Origin: Iris pallida
Taxonomy: Eukaryota; Streptophyta; Magnoliopsida; Asparagales; Iridaceae
DNA: 64,000 bases
Assembly: GCA_029216955.1 (NCBI GenBank)
Contig: JANAVB010029819.1
Span: 36,871,331 to 36,935,330, forward strand
Direction: 5' to 3'
The number at the start of each line of letters is the position of its first letter. Position 1 is the first letter of the stretch. The position numbers were made by a program, and so were the translations under genes. Below are positions 45,100 to 56,599 of the stretch, piece after piece. The notes beneath the pieces were generated by a model, which did not search any database, was not told the origin of the DNA, and was given only the letters and a program-made list of their open reading frames with translations.

Positions 45100-45130
45100 T
45101 CTCTTTCTCTCTCTCTCTCTCTCGCTCTCC

Positions 45131-45162
<32 letters not shown>
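45100..45162. repeat. (CT)n microsatellite
   Basis: Nearly pure TCTC run in the centre of the foldback element. Confidence 0.97.
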
Positions 45163-45163
<1 letters not shown>

Positions 45164-47958
45164 GTGGATGTATACAACAACTTATGTTTTATTAGGTAAT
45201 TTAGTGGAGGACAGGTCTGTAAACCAAGTTTTAATCACTTCAAATGACTAGATCTAGGAGTTGTTGGAAAATATTTCTTTATCATCCTCAAAAATAAAAT
45301 GACAAAATAATAACAAGGTTAGAAATATCGGTCTACGGGAAAGTCATGCACGAAGCATTACCCTAAGAGACTATTCGAGGTCTATCATGCAAACTTTCTC
45401 TCGAATTCTCCTAGAGGTAAAATTCCCTTACTACCGGCTTCTATTATTGCACACAACTCTAGTAGAATGACCCGAACTTAGCTTTGTCCAGAGTAGGAGA
45501 TATTGAAAATGACAGTAAAGAGGGAATTATATCGTTATGAAGGAGGAACAATAAGAATACATAGAGAGGTTTGTTTCTCTTTTTCATATCTCTCAAGTGT
45601 GTCTTTAACGACAAAATCTGAATCTATAGACAACCCTCAACCCATATACTTAATATAATTTAATAGAAATAAATATCCAATTAAATAGCCAATAAAATAG
45701 ATGATAATAGCTAATAGTTAATAGGAATTGTAACCAGCCATTAAAATAATAAAAGACAGTAAAAGTTGGTTTTTTCTATTAATAATAATAACAAAAATAC
45801 TCCCCAAAATTTTTTTTTTGAAAAACAAAGTTAACACAATTCAAAGAATAGAGGTAAATAAATTTTGGACAATTATATACTATGCATAGATGAGATAGAC
45901 TACAGCCTTGAATCTCATTTAGTACTATTGTCTTTCTCTGAAGAAGTGATTGACGGACTATGCCTTGAATCTGACTTCTTCAACCAGATTCAGAAAATAG
46001 TACACGTAGTATGCTAGAAGTTCTTGGGTCTATCGGGGTGGCACTTTTGATTGGAGTCACGACCCGCACCCGCTTTTCAGGATACGAGTGCGTGTCCAAG
46101 TCCAACCTACGTTGCGGTATCGACGGTAGTACATTGTCTAGCCCGCAATAAACAAAATGCTCATAAATACTATCTTTACTGCTCATTCACAACAACTAAA
46201 TCAAAATTACAACGGTCATAAGTTTTACACTTGAAGAAAAATACAACATCTCACAATATTGAATCAACACTTTTATCTAACTAGTCTTCTAGGGTTTTGG
46301 CCTTCGAGTCTCTATCTCCCCCCGTATGGTCCAAAGCGCAAAAGTAGGAAGCACGTCATCCTCGTCTATATCAACAATCCAATCAGAAAAGGTGCAAAGT
46401 ACAACCATATTGTATTTAATGTTGTTAGCACAAAATAAGCTAGAAACAATGAGAAAGGTAATGGTAAAGAACGTATAAAGAACTAGCAAGATATAAACTA
46501 GACATAGAAAGTAATAATCATGAACGAGTAACTGATGGAAAAGGAACATGAAGATAAAGAACTGAACTAAGATCATAAATAATGAAATTGACTATGTGTG
46601 TTAAATACCTTTTAATACGTAAACGACTGGGCTAATACGGCACATCATTGATGGCTATCATTCGGTAATTGGTACGGCTAACTCATACGTGAGGTGTATG
46701 ACTTAGCTATCATTCGGTAACGGTATTTGGGTTTGTTCATGTACTTACCGAGTATTTCCCCTTCCGAATCACTAACAATCAATGATACAATAAGAAGGAT
46801 ACAATAAGACTACCGTGTCACCATCGTGTCTCAATGGAATATCAAACAAGGAAACGATAAAAAAAGTATTATAATGTACCAAAACATAATACAATACTGT
46901 ACTTGCTTGAACCCTTGAATGAACCATAGTCACAAGTAGAGAATTAGGGGAATGCTAATTAAGAATCTGTCAACCCATAATGCACATCATACCACAAACC
47001 GTGCATGAAAACCACAAGTCAATTCTAATGTTTGAACTATGAATAATAGAATATGTGGATAATGGGTTAACTAATCTAATGGTAATTAATTCTAAAATAA
47101 ATCACTTAAAAGTCTAATATAACCTAATAATAATCAAAATATAATCTAAACAAGGAAGTTTGTCCTTAAAAAGTCATGTTTCCAATTTTGGAAACCATGA
47201 CACGCAAATCGAGGCGTGCCATTGACTATCTAGTCAAACGTCATGAACTCGAGATTTTGAAAGTGCACCTTGGTAGATTTCAACACCATGAGTGCATTGG
47301 AATCGATCGGGCCACAAAATCATGCTTTGGTCAAAAGATATCGTCGTTATGGCTAACTGTGACCAAAACGGTGATTTATCGATCAAATCTGAGTTTAACT
47401 TAATTAATAAAATAGAAAACGAACCTCTGAAATTCTAGAAATATTATATGTCAAAGATCATCATGTTAGCTTTCCAAAACTTCAAACAGATCGCAAATTA
47501 TCTATTTTTTTCGAATAAAATAGTCCTCCTATTTCATTAGCATTTTGATTGTATCTTTATCCTTATCTTATTCTTAGGGCCGATCCGCTATAATATAATT
47601 ATAATATATATAAATAAAATATTATTATAATATAAATAAATTAAAATAACTTTAAAGAATTTGCTAGAAATGTTCTAAAAAATAATTGTATTTTTTTCGG
47701 AGTTCGGGATCTCGAAAATCGTGTAACGTGTCAAATTTTGGACAAGCAACACTAAATTAATTCCCCAGAAATTCAGAATCAAAATTTGCTAAAATAAATT
47801 ATAAATTCTGAAAGTTTACCTCGAGACAAATCCAATAAAAAAAATGGCACACGAATCCGAGGTCGGACCTCTCTGCAATCGCCTCGGGAAGTCAGAGACT
47901 CTCAAGACCAAAAATTCCTCAAATCGGCTCAAAATAATTAGGGTTTCTAGAATTAAAC

Positions 47959-47966
<8 letters not shown>

Positions 47967-48015
<49 letters not shown>
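47967..48015. repeat. (TA)n tract left of the MITE
   Basis: Pure AT dinucleotides directly abutting the MITE end GGGGAGTGATATTG. Confidence 0.97.
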
Positions 48016-48018
<3 letters not shown>

Positions 48019-48222
48019 GAGTGATATTGCACCAAACTTATTGCATCAATTATTGCACCAAACAATCTCAACCACACATATATTTCAATCATGTGGTTAT
48101 AAAGCATGCTGACGTGGCAACAACTTTATGGCATGCTTTATAACCACATGATAGAAATAAATGTGTGGTTGAGATTGTTTGGTGCAACAATTGATGCAAT
48201 AAGTTTGGTACAATATCCCTTC

Positions 48223-48224
<2 letters not shown>
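48016..48224. mobile_element. Palindromic MITE inside a (TA)n microsatellite
   Basis: This is a 209-bp near-perfect palindrome. Arms of about 90 bp (TGCACCAAACTTATTGCATC, CAATCTCAACCACACAT, ATGTGGTTATAAAGCATGC) surround a roughly 20-bp loop, GACGTGGCAACAACTTT. It is bounded on both sides by pure (TA)n. It resembles in position the rice Micron MITEs, which insert into (TA)n, but the family is not proved. Confidence 0.9.

Positions 48225-48295
<71 letters not shown>
48225..48295. repeat. (TA)n tract right of the MITE
   Basis: About 35 AT units directly abutting the MITE end ATCCCTTCCC. Confidence 0.97.
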
Positions 48296-48298
<3 letters not shown>

Positions 48299-48953
48299 AG
48301 ACGCCTCTGCTTGGGATGCGGTGGAGCTCAGCTCCTGCCATGTGGCATAATATCCCGCGCCCGGCTCAAAAAATGGACGACCCAATGCCGTTGCGGCTTG
48401 GGCTCAGTCGACTGCGAGTCGGTTTCCTAATTAAGCTGAGCACAGTCAGTGCATAGCTGACAGTTGGCTGACTCCCGCTCTGACAGCTGGCCGCCCCATA
48501 GCACTGTGGTAGCTGACAGGTGGGCCCACAGCGCTGACTGGGTAATCCTTTTTTTTTTCAGAAATTGATTAAAAATCAATTTCAAGGCCAAATAAATCTC
48601 TAAAAATTCCAAAAAAATTATAGAAAATTATAGAAAATATATTTAACCTTCTAGAATATAGATGAAAATATTTTACCTCAAATTAGTCCCAAATGGCCCT
48701 ATAGTAAACATTGGAAGTCTTAAAAATATATAAATATTTATAAGACAATTATTTAAAAAATTCTAAAAATATATAAAAATCATAGTAAATTATGATATAG
48801 CTAATTAATGCTTATATAACCTATCTAGAGGCCATATGACCATAGGATGGTCCTAACTTACCTACAAGCTTGGGATGAACCCTATGATAATAAAATTAAT
48901 CATAAAATATTCAAATAAAATTAAAAAAAATCGGGAAGTGGGCTTACAATTGG

Positions 48954-49017
48954 TCATGCGCAAATTTTTCTTATTCATAATAGTTGTCTGGGATCACCAC
49001 GTCCCATAGTCACGGCC

Positions 49018-49112
<95 letters not shown>

Positions 49113-51730
49113 CCAAATCACATTGGAACACTATCACCATACGGATGGAGTATCATATTGTACTTCATCGTATAGCCACTTGGGTATTAGTTTTAAGAGA
49201 ATTTTAATCTCAAAGGTCACTGTTCCATAATAGCCACCTGAGTCTAGCTTGTTTTTGTCCATTGAACCGACTTCTTGGGATCTCCAGTCAAACTCGGTTA
49301 GGCTGTCAATGTTGGTGACTAACTTATGGGCTTAACCCCACCCCCCACGATGATATTAGGATTAAATTTCTAAGTAAACTCTTCGTCAAGAGTAATCATA
49401 ATCTTCGTCAAGAGATCTGTACTTTCATTTATAACTTTTATAGTCACGTACCACATTTTTTTCTTTTAAGCTCTTTTTAATGTCTTGAAGTGCAGCTGCA
49501 GGTACCTGTTCATTTTAGAATTCACAAGATCATGCTTTAGCGTGCAGTTCTATAATAGAATTATTATCACAAAATGACATGCACAGAGATTTGTAGAATA
49601 TATATATGCATAATTTCTAAGCTATTTAGCTTCTGAGCATATGTGTTTTAAGGACTTCATTACAGAGTCTATGGTACTCCTATATAAAATAGTTTATCAC
49701 ATGGATCTATCAACTTATGAGTATCTAAGTTGTTCCACAGGTGAACTCTTACACTAGATCTTAGTGATCTTTAGTGCTTTATATATCCAAAAATATGTCA
49801 TATAACAATTCAGAAAATACTTAAAATTCTATGAAACCAATTGTGGTCCATTTATTTAGGAGATTTTGGTTTGATTAAGCCAAATGTTTAGGTTACTCCT
49901 AAATCATGTACTCTATGTCATCAGATTCATTTGACATATGTGTCTATCACTTGCTGATATAAGCCTTGGATAGTAAACTAACATTCATTTGACTAAATTG
50001 TTTGAATGTCACAGATTATATATAAACCAATGTTTTCCTAACAAAATCTAATTATTGTGACAGAACAATATATAGATTTCTTTGTCTGACTAGAAATTGT
50101 AATATTGTGACAATCTGGTCAGGTAAGGTTATAACCTGCAACTGGCCTGAAAAAAATATCATTCAACATCACTTTAATATAATAATGCACAATACCATAA
50201 TCTATACCCAGATAACCTAGAAAATAGGCACACATACTTCAACATATTTGTCCAACTCAAATTACAAATAAGAAATTGACTAGAATGTTTATGTTGTAAA
50301 TGTAAAAAAGAAGCTTTCCATATGATTGGAGCAATTTTGTACATCATTTTTTTTTAATAGTACCATTGTTCTTGCTAAACATCAATTAGTATCAAAATTT
50401 TGGAAGGGAAACATCAAGTTTAGAATAATATAATGAAGAACTTTTGTATACCTTCACCCTTAGCATGTTTGAGCATCTCCTAACAAGTCATAATTTCTAA
50501 TGCTTCTGATTTAGAGAGATAACTTTACAAAGATCTTTTAAGAATGAGAGAGTACGAAAATAAATTTATATTACTGTCATCGTAAGCATGTTGCTCATTT
50601 CCTAACAAGTTAAAATATTTCTAATGATTTGGTCTTCAAGAAATATAGGTTAGTTTGTATATTAACAAGAAATGTAACTGAAAGGATGCACAAATTTGTT
50701 CATCTTGCACAACAATGCATTTTTGCACAACAATACAATTCTGCTATGAATTTTAACAGTAGAAATAATTCAACAACATTTTTCTTAGGTCTAGGGCTCT
50801 CTTGATCAGCCTTGACTACTGATTAAGTAGCCTAAAGAAAATGTACCACTTGTTCTCTCATCATGTTAGAAACTGAAAAAGTTCCAATCTTGCAAGATTT
50901 TGAAAATAACATATATATACATGGAGTTCGAATTTGAACAAGAATCTCATGAAAGTATTTCATGATGTGCATATTGTACAGAAAATAAGGTGCTATTGTC
51001 TCAATCTATGAGCAGTCTACAAGATGAAAGTTAAATTGCGCAGATTAACTCCTAGATCCAAATGAATAAATATCTATACAAGATCCTAAAAAATTGATCA
51101 ACCATAATCCAGGCAATCAATATAAAAAAAAAGAAAAAAAAACTTGCAACTATATACATCATGTAAAAGAAGATGTTTCAACATGCTTGCTGAATCATGT
51201 CAATTAGATCATTTAATAAATAATGTTGTTGTTATTGTCTAAAGAAGTAGAATAAGTAAACAAGAAAAAAGGACAAGTAATATTGTTATTATGTACTATT
51301 AAAACAATATGCACTATTATTGTGTACTATTAAAATATCTTTATAATAGTATATTAAACATCTCATGAATTAACATGTGAATCAGCTCAGGGCCGTTCTA
51401 CATCCAGTCCATACCGAGAAGATACCATTGGAACATGATCTATATGTTTTCGAAAGTCTATTAGGTTTGAACATTTTATATATACCTTCGATATTCAGAA
51501 CATAACTGTAAAGTTTCCATTACTAGGCTACTATAATAGACAAACAAACAAAATCCATATTACACTATTTACATTTATTAGATATTCAAATTGATATCTA
51601 ATTTGCCACAGTAGGATTTGTCATCAAAGAAAATCCAACATAGTATAAAGTAAACTATATGCATTATTATCAAAAACCATAATTAAATGGTAGAGCTCCG
51701 AATTTAGGGTCTGTTTGGATTGAGGGTTAA
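48954..51730. other. AT-rich stretch without recognisable genes
   Basis: There is no open frame of 60 codons on either strand, no recognisable protein motif and no LTR ends that I could pair. It holds a (TA)n tract (49021-49111), a short direct repeat ATCTTCGTCAAGAG near 49380-49412, and poly-A/T runs. Confidence 0.6.
49021..49111. repeat. (TA)n microsatellite
   Basis: About 45 perfect AT units, the longest in the window. Confidence 0.98.
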
Positions 51731-52172
51731 TATACTACAAGAAAATGTAGCATTTACGATGCGCTATTTACGGTACAGTTGCTGCGCGTTGTAAATGAAA
51801 CTCTTTTACGACGTGCAAATATGTGCGCCGTAAAAGAGTTATTTGTTGCCTTTTTTATAGCGTGTTTGACATGCAGGCCATAATTGAAGACTCATTTACG
51901 ACATGAATTTTTGTACGTTGTAATTGAAGACTCATTTACTGCATGCATTTTTGCGTGTTGTAATCGAAGACTCATTTACGTCGTGCATTTTTGTGCGTTG
52001 TAATTGAAGACTCGTTTACGGTATGTATTTTTGCGTGTTGTAATTTACGACTCATTTACGACATACATTTTTGTGCGTTGTAATTGAAGACTCATTTACG
52101 TCATACATTTTTGTGCGTTGTAATTGAAGGCTCGTTTACGACATGCATTTGTGCGTGTTGTAAATGAAGACT
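51731..52172. mobile_element. One end of a second CACTA-like element with 40-bp tandem repeats
   Basis: Begins TACTACAAGAAAATGTAGCATTTACGA, close to the CACTACAAGAAAA terminus of many plant CACTA elements. About eight imperfect 40-bp units follow (GAAGACTCATTTACGAC, TGCATTTTTGTGCGTTGTAA). The other end is not in the window, and a LINE abuts the last unit. The first base pair of a strict CACTA terminus is changed. Confidence 0.5.
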
Positions 52173-52198
52173 CTTATTTTTTAGGAGAAAATTGGTAT

Positions 52199-52681
52199 TT
52201 ATTTAGTTAGGCGAAGAATTGCCAGAGCTACAATATCCCTCTGTAGACAGGAGAGGGGCAATACAATCAGGAGGAAAGTTGAAAAAGAGTTTGAGTAAGT
52301 CTGTAGGGCAAATTCAGCAAGTTTGTGTGCGACTCTATTCCCGGATCTCCTCACAAAGGAGAATTCGAGGTTTTGTGTTGAGTCGGCTATCTCTACTTGG
52401 ATCGATTGATAAGAGTCCTGTAGCTTCCATGGTATCAATTCTCTTTCCCCTTTAAGAATCCGATGAAAAATAAGTGAATCCCCTTCAATAATGAGTTCTT
52501 TCGATCCTAATTTTTTGGCCAGAAGAATGCCTTGGCGGATCGCTTGAGTTTCCACAAGGAGACTACAATCGGTACCGAAATGTTGTGAAGAACACCAAGA
52601 GTTGGCCGCCATAAAGAAGCTATTGTGATCCCTAACGACTGCTGCGATAGCAATATGTGATGATGAAGTCGTTCCATCCAT
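52199..52681 (-). pseudogene. LINE RNase H domain (remnant 2)
   Basis: 160 open residues. They start MDGTTSSSHIAIAAVVRD, then have VETQAIRQGILLAKKLG, LIIEGDSLIFHRILKG and SFVRRSGNRVAHKLAEFA, the RVT_3-type RNase H fold of plant L1 elements. Catalytic acidic residues are visible as Asp of MDG, Glu of VETQA and Asp of EGDS. The Asn/His-rich RSGNRVAH fits the fourth position. It would degrade template RNA. Confidence 0.85.
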
Positions 52682-52739
52682 GTTTATTTTGATTATCCCG
52701 TTAGCCAGGGAGTCCCAACGAGCAGTTGAAGTGGCTACG

Positions 52740-53620
52740 TTGGCTAGGCATTTATGTGTGCCATAGGATCGTGGAGGCCATCAGTGTAGGTGTGGTATAG
52801 TGAAGCTGCTTGGTGTAATACTTTCTGTACGTTAGAGGCTCATGTCTGAAGACGCACGCACATCTTGCCTTCCAGATTACCCACATCAATGTAGCCCCCA
52901 TACTGAAGACGTTGTGTGAGCTTTTCTCCTTAAGCCACTCGATCACAAGAGTGTGAATGCGGTGGTGATTCTCCACTCGCAACCCAATAGGGCTAGCGAA
53001 CCAAACCTGCTTGGTCACAATACAGTACATAAAGAGATGGTCGGGGTCTTCAACTTGAAGGAGGCAGAGGGGACATAGCTTGTTCAGGTAGGGAAGACGT
53101 TTGTTTATGGCACTGGAAAGAGGGAGTGCATTGTGGAGAAGGCGCCATATGAATAACTGGATCCTGGGCGCAATATGTTTGATAATCCAAAGATGTTTCC
53201 AAGTGCTTGGATCATGGACGGTGGTAGAGTTGTTGGCTGCCTACCTTCGGAGAGTCTCATATAGAGAATTTACAGAGAAAGAACCGTTTTTGGAGTTGGT
53301 CCAGATTAGGATATCAGGCCCCTCTCTATATTGAAGGCTAACGTCCGTAATCGCCTTAGCTCCCATTGGAGGGAAGAGGGAGTGGATCAGATGATAGTTC
53401 CAAGTGCGGGTACTGGGGTTCATCAGTTCGCGGACGATTTTCGGGCCATTGGATGGCCAGTTGATCGTCGTAACTCTGAATCTTGGTAAAGTTAGTATCC
53501 AAGGTTCGGATAGGATGTCGACCCGCCCTCCTTTGATCCTCTAACAAATGCTATTCACCATGGAAGGCCGCATTCCCATTATGCTCGACCAAATTGGTGA
53601 GGCTCGTTTAGCGATTGGGG
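52740..53620 (-). pseudogene. LINE zinc-binding reverse-transcriptase C-terminal region (remnant 2)
   Basis: Contains WTNSKNGSFSVNSLYETLR (zf-RVT entry). After a frameshifted stretch with a cysteine-containing block near 53050-53120 it has VWFASPIGLRVENH and TLMWVIWKARCACVFRHE. It links RT to RNase H. There are several frame changes and no intact ORF. Confidence 0.7.
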
Positions 53621-53624
53621 ATGT

Positions 53625-55200
53625 CTAGAAGCACTTATTCTGCAGATATAAACCCCGCAAGAGGCGAGCCCATAACCGGTCAGGATGAATGAAGAATCTC
53701 CATATGAGCTTTCCGATGAGTGCTTCATTTACCCAGTCCAAGTGACGGAAACTGAGCCCGCCGTTCTTCTTCGGTTGTGTGATTTTTTCCCAACTCAGGA
53801 AGTGCATCTTTCTCTCTACAGGTCTGTGTCCCCACCAGAAGGAGCGTTGGATTTGCGCCAATTGTTTTCTAGTTGTCTTCGGAATTTTGTAAGCTGACAT
53901 GTAGTAGATAGGTATGGATTCCAATGTGGATTTGATGAGAGTGGCGCGGCCAGAATGTGACAGGACTTTTGCTTTCCAGCCTTGGAGCCTTGAGCTGCAC
54001 TGTTGATTAGGGAGTCGAAAGTTGATGGTTTGCTTTTAGATCGGAGTAGGGCATGTTCCAGATACTTGTTAGCCGGTTCCATAGGTGGGATATTGAGCAT
54101 GGAGGAAAGAGAGTTTCAATCATCTGCGTCTACCTTCTTGCTGAAGAAGATGCTAGATTTGGTGTAGTTCACTTGCTGCCCCCGACCACATGGAGAATCT
54201 GTTAAGTAAATTCTTCACAGAGTTTAGGTTAGATGCGTTAGCTCGACCAAATATAAGAATATCATCAGCAAATAATAGGTGAGAAATGGTCGAAGTGTAT
54301 CTATTTATCCGTATGCCTTGGAACAAATTGTCCTGTTCGTACCGGTAGAATAATCTTGTCAGGACATCTGAGCATAATATATAAATGAAGGGGGATAATT
54401 GACATCCTTGCCGAAGTCCTCTATTAGGTCTGAAAAATCCTTCCGGATCTCCATTGATAAGGATGGAAAATGACGAAGTGGATATGCAACTCATGATGAG
54501 TGTATTTGTATGTCCCTGGATACCTTTCCCATGCAGAACGTTCTTGATAAATCCTCATGAGAGTCGGTTTATGCTTTGGACATATCAATCTTCAAGGCGA
54601 AGGAGTTTTTCGTCGCTGGGAAGCATTGCATGGCTTGGATAACTTCCTGGGCGATAATGATGTTGTCCATAATTTGCATTCCTGCAATAAAAGCATTCTG
54701 ATTCTGCGATATTATGTTATCCATTAGGGGAGCAAGTATGGTTGTAATAATTTTGGATATGACCTAATATGCGATATTACACAGTAATATGGGGCGAAAG
54801 TCTTCCGGGGATGCAGGAGATGCCTTCTTTGGAATGAGCACTAAGTGGGTGTGGTTCGTACCTGGAGGTAATATTGCTTCCTTGAAGAATTCTCTTATGG
54901 TGAGGGAGAGTTCTTCACCAACAATATGCCAGTTCCTTTGGTAGAACATGGCCGGGAAGCCGTCTGGACCCGGCGCCTTCAGCGATCCCATGCTTATGAT
55001 AGCGCTTTTGATCTCATCGTCACCTGGGATGGCTCATAGTGTAGTGTTATCTTCTTCAGAGATGTGGTTTGGAGCAAAAATAAAGTCGGGATCGATAGGA
55101 GTAGAATCATCCGAGTTGAAGATGGCTTTGAAGTGGTTCAGAATTGTGTCTGAGTTTTCTGGTGGTCAATCGTCCACCGGCCATCCGGCATTTTGATCGA
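53625..55200 (-). pseudogene. LINE reverse transcriptase (remnant 2)
   Basis: Blocks are MGSLKAPGPDGFPAMFYQRN, HTHLVLIPKKASPASPEDF, NSFALKIDMSKA (first catalytic Asp), ILINGDPEGFFRP, GLRQGCQLSPFIYILCSDVL and SHLLFADDILIFGRAN (catalytic DD). The thumb region follows with MESIPIYYMSAYKIP and RSFWWGHRPVERKMHFLSWE. It is split over at least three frames with stops near 54770 and 54560, so inactive. Collinear with remnant 1. Confidence 0.88.
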
Positions 55201-55261
55201 GCGGATCTCATTCTTCCTCTTCCTTGTGGTAGCCTTCAGATGGAAATACTTTGTATTCCTA

Positions 55262-56311
55262 CTACCCTCCTTCACCCACTAGCATCTGGAGCGTTGCTTG
55301 CCTCCAATATGTTTCTTCAATAGAGATGAGGTCATTGATCTCCGCAATAATGTTCCTTTCATTTGCCAAGGACTGACCGGTGCATGGATTGGTTTGGATG
55401 GCTAACAGATCCCTCTGTAGTTTGGAAATACGATGTTTTATGTTTTCAAAATTTTCCTGACTCCATTGTTGAAGCTTCGAGAGAGTGAATTGGAGTTTCT
55501 GCTGGAGGCAGGTAGGGGAAAGAGTGTTTGCTTCAGCCCAATATGATGCGAGGGTCCCCATAAAGGAATCACCAGTCATCCAATAGGATTCGAAGCGTCC
55601 GGTTCTCTTCGTATTGGCCAGGCGATTGCTGGTGTTTAATATGATAAGAGCATGGTCGCAGTTTAGGTGCGGTAATGTGGACACAGTGGCATGGGTATAG
55701 ATGTTGCACCAGTTGGTATCGGCGAGCGAACAATCTAGTCGTTCTTTAATGTTGTGAGATGGGCTATGACGGTTAGTCCAAGTGTACGCCGGCCCTATGC
55801 AACCAATTTCGATAAGTCTGCATAGTTTCACCATCTATCGAAAGGGAGTCGCAGATCTATAGACAAATCTTCTCCCGCCTACTTTCTCATTCAGATGAAG
55901 GATATCATTAAAATTCCCTATGCAGCACCAAGGGGTCGAGAAGGACTCTGAGATGGATTTGATGAGAGTCCATAGCTTGTGTCTCTCTGATTTCTTCGGG
56001 TTGCCATATACACAGAGAAGAGTCCACGTCGGCTCGATTTGTGTGGCTCCGGTCTGAAGAATGATAAGGTTATTTGATGAGAAGGAAACAGTTGCGCTGA
56101 TGGCATCGTCCCATCCCAACCATAGGCCTCCCGAGCAACCTACGATGGGGACGGAGAAGTTATTCGGGTAGCCAAGGTAAGGGAGTACGAGAGGTGTGTT
56201 TTTGGGAGGAGATGGTCTCGAAGATGAAGAAGATGGATGGGCAGGTGGCGGAGAGAAATGAGCGAAGAGTTCGGACTGTCGATTCATTTCCCAAACCTCG
56301 ACAGTTCCAGG
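55262..56311 (-). pseudogene. LINE endonuclease and linker (remnant 2)
   Basis: The reading starts WNCRGLGNESTVRTL at 56309 and shifts frame to GYPNNFSVPIVGCSGGLWLGWDD and LLCVYGNPKKSERHKLW. The catalytic GDFN block reads CIGNFNDIL (Asp to Asn). Next come GPAYTWTNRHS, ERLDCSLADTNW and DHALIILNTSN (H-x-x-I near the S-D-H site, with Ser replaced), then the linker RFESYWMTGDSFMG. AP-type endonucleases of L1 elements nick the target. The two changed active-site positions and the frameshift indicate a dead copy. Confidence 0.85.
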
Positions 56312-56599
56312 TGTAGAAGCTAAAAAAATCAAGTTGTGCTGCTATTTTGGGAGCTAGATATCATATTGTGCCACGGTTATCAACTTGCGCGAGGGGGATA
56401 GGTTGCGCACGAGACATGTTGCGCGAGCGCCACGTAGCAGTCTCTTCAAAAAACTATAAAAGCATCATCATTGCATGACAGCTGATAACACGACTATCAA
56501 GAAAAATTCGTTCAAATCCCGTGCAACACGGCGCTCGAGAAGATTTGGTCAAATTTTATGACAGCTAGCACTTTGCGCAACGTGTCAGGGTGTGCGAGG

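Larger units (their letters stand above)
35490..45790. mobile_element. Foldback-type element with about 0.5-kb inverted arms, split by CACTA
   Basis: The left arm is 35490-35772 plus 44692-44975, interrupted by the CACTA element. The right arm is about 45252-45790. Matching blocks, left against right complement, include AAAAACCCAACTT, GCTAAGTTCG.GGTCATTCT.CTAGAGTTGTGT, CCCGTAGACCG and the stretch GCTTCGT[A/G]CA. Arms are diverged, perhaps 75-80% identical by eye. The 280-bp centre holds a CT microsatellite and no ORF. The type (MULE-like or other) is not determined. Confidence 0.65.
46055..48948 (-). mobile_element. Solo LTR, related to the long-LTR family
   Basis: Flanked by the 5-bp duplication ATTGG (46050-46054 and 48949-48953). 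The left end (GTCACGACCCGCACCC, then CCTACGTTGCGGTATCGACGGTAG) is a diverged relative of the LTR end at 22783. The right end reads TGTAAGCCCACTTCCC on the minus strand. The first base of the left end is mutated (A for T). It is shorter (2.9 kb) than the other LTRs and contains a MITE with (TA)n flanks. No coding sequence is supported. Confidence 0.85.
52173..56311 (-). mobile_element. L1-type LINE remnant 2, nearly full-length ORF2
   Basis: On the minus strand all ORF2 domains are present in order: endonuclease, linker, reverse transcriptase, zinc-binding region and plant-type RNase H. The 3' end abuts CACTA-like repeats at a short A-run (TTTTTT at about 52172 on the plus strand). The 5' end is cut at the first conserved endonuclease residues (TGGAACTGTCG, 56309) by gypsy copy B. 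ORF1 is absent. Confidence 0.88.
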
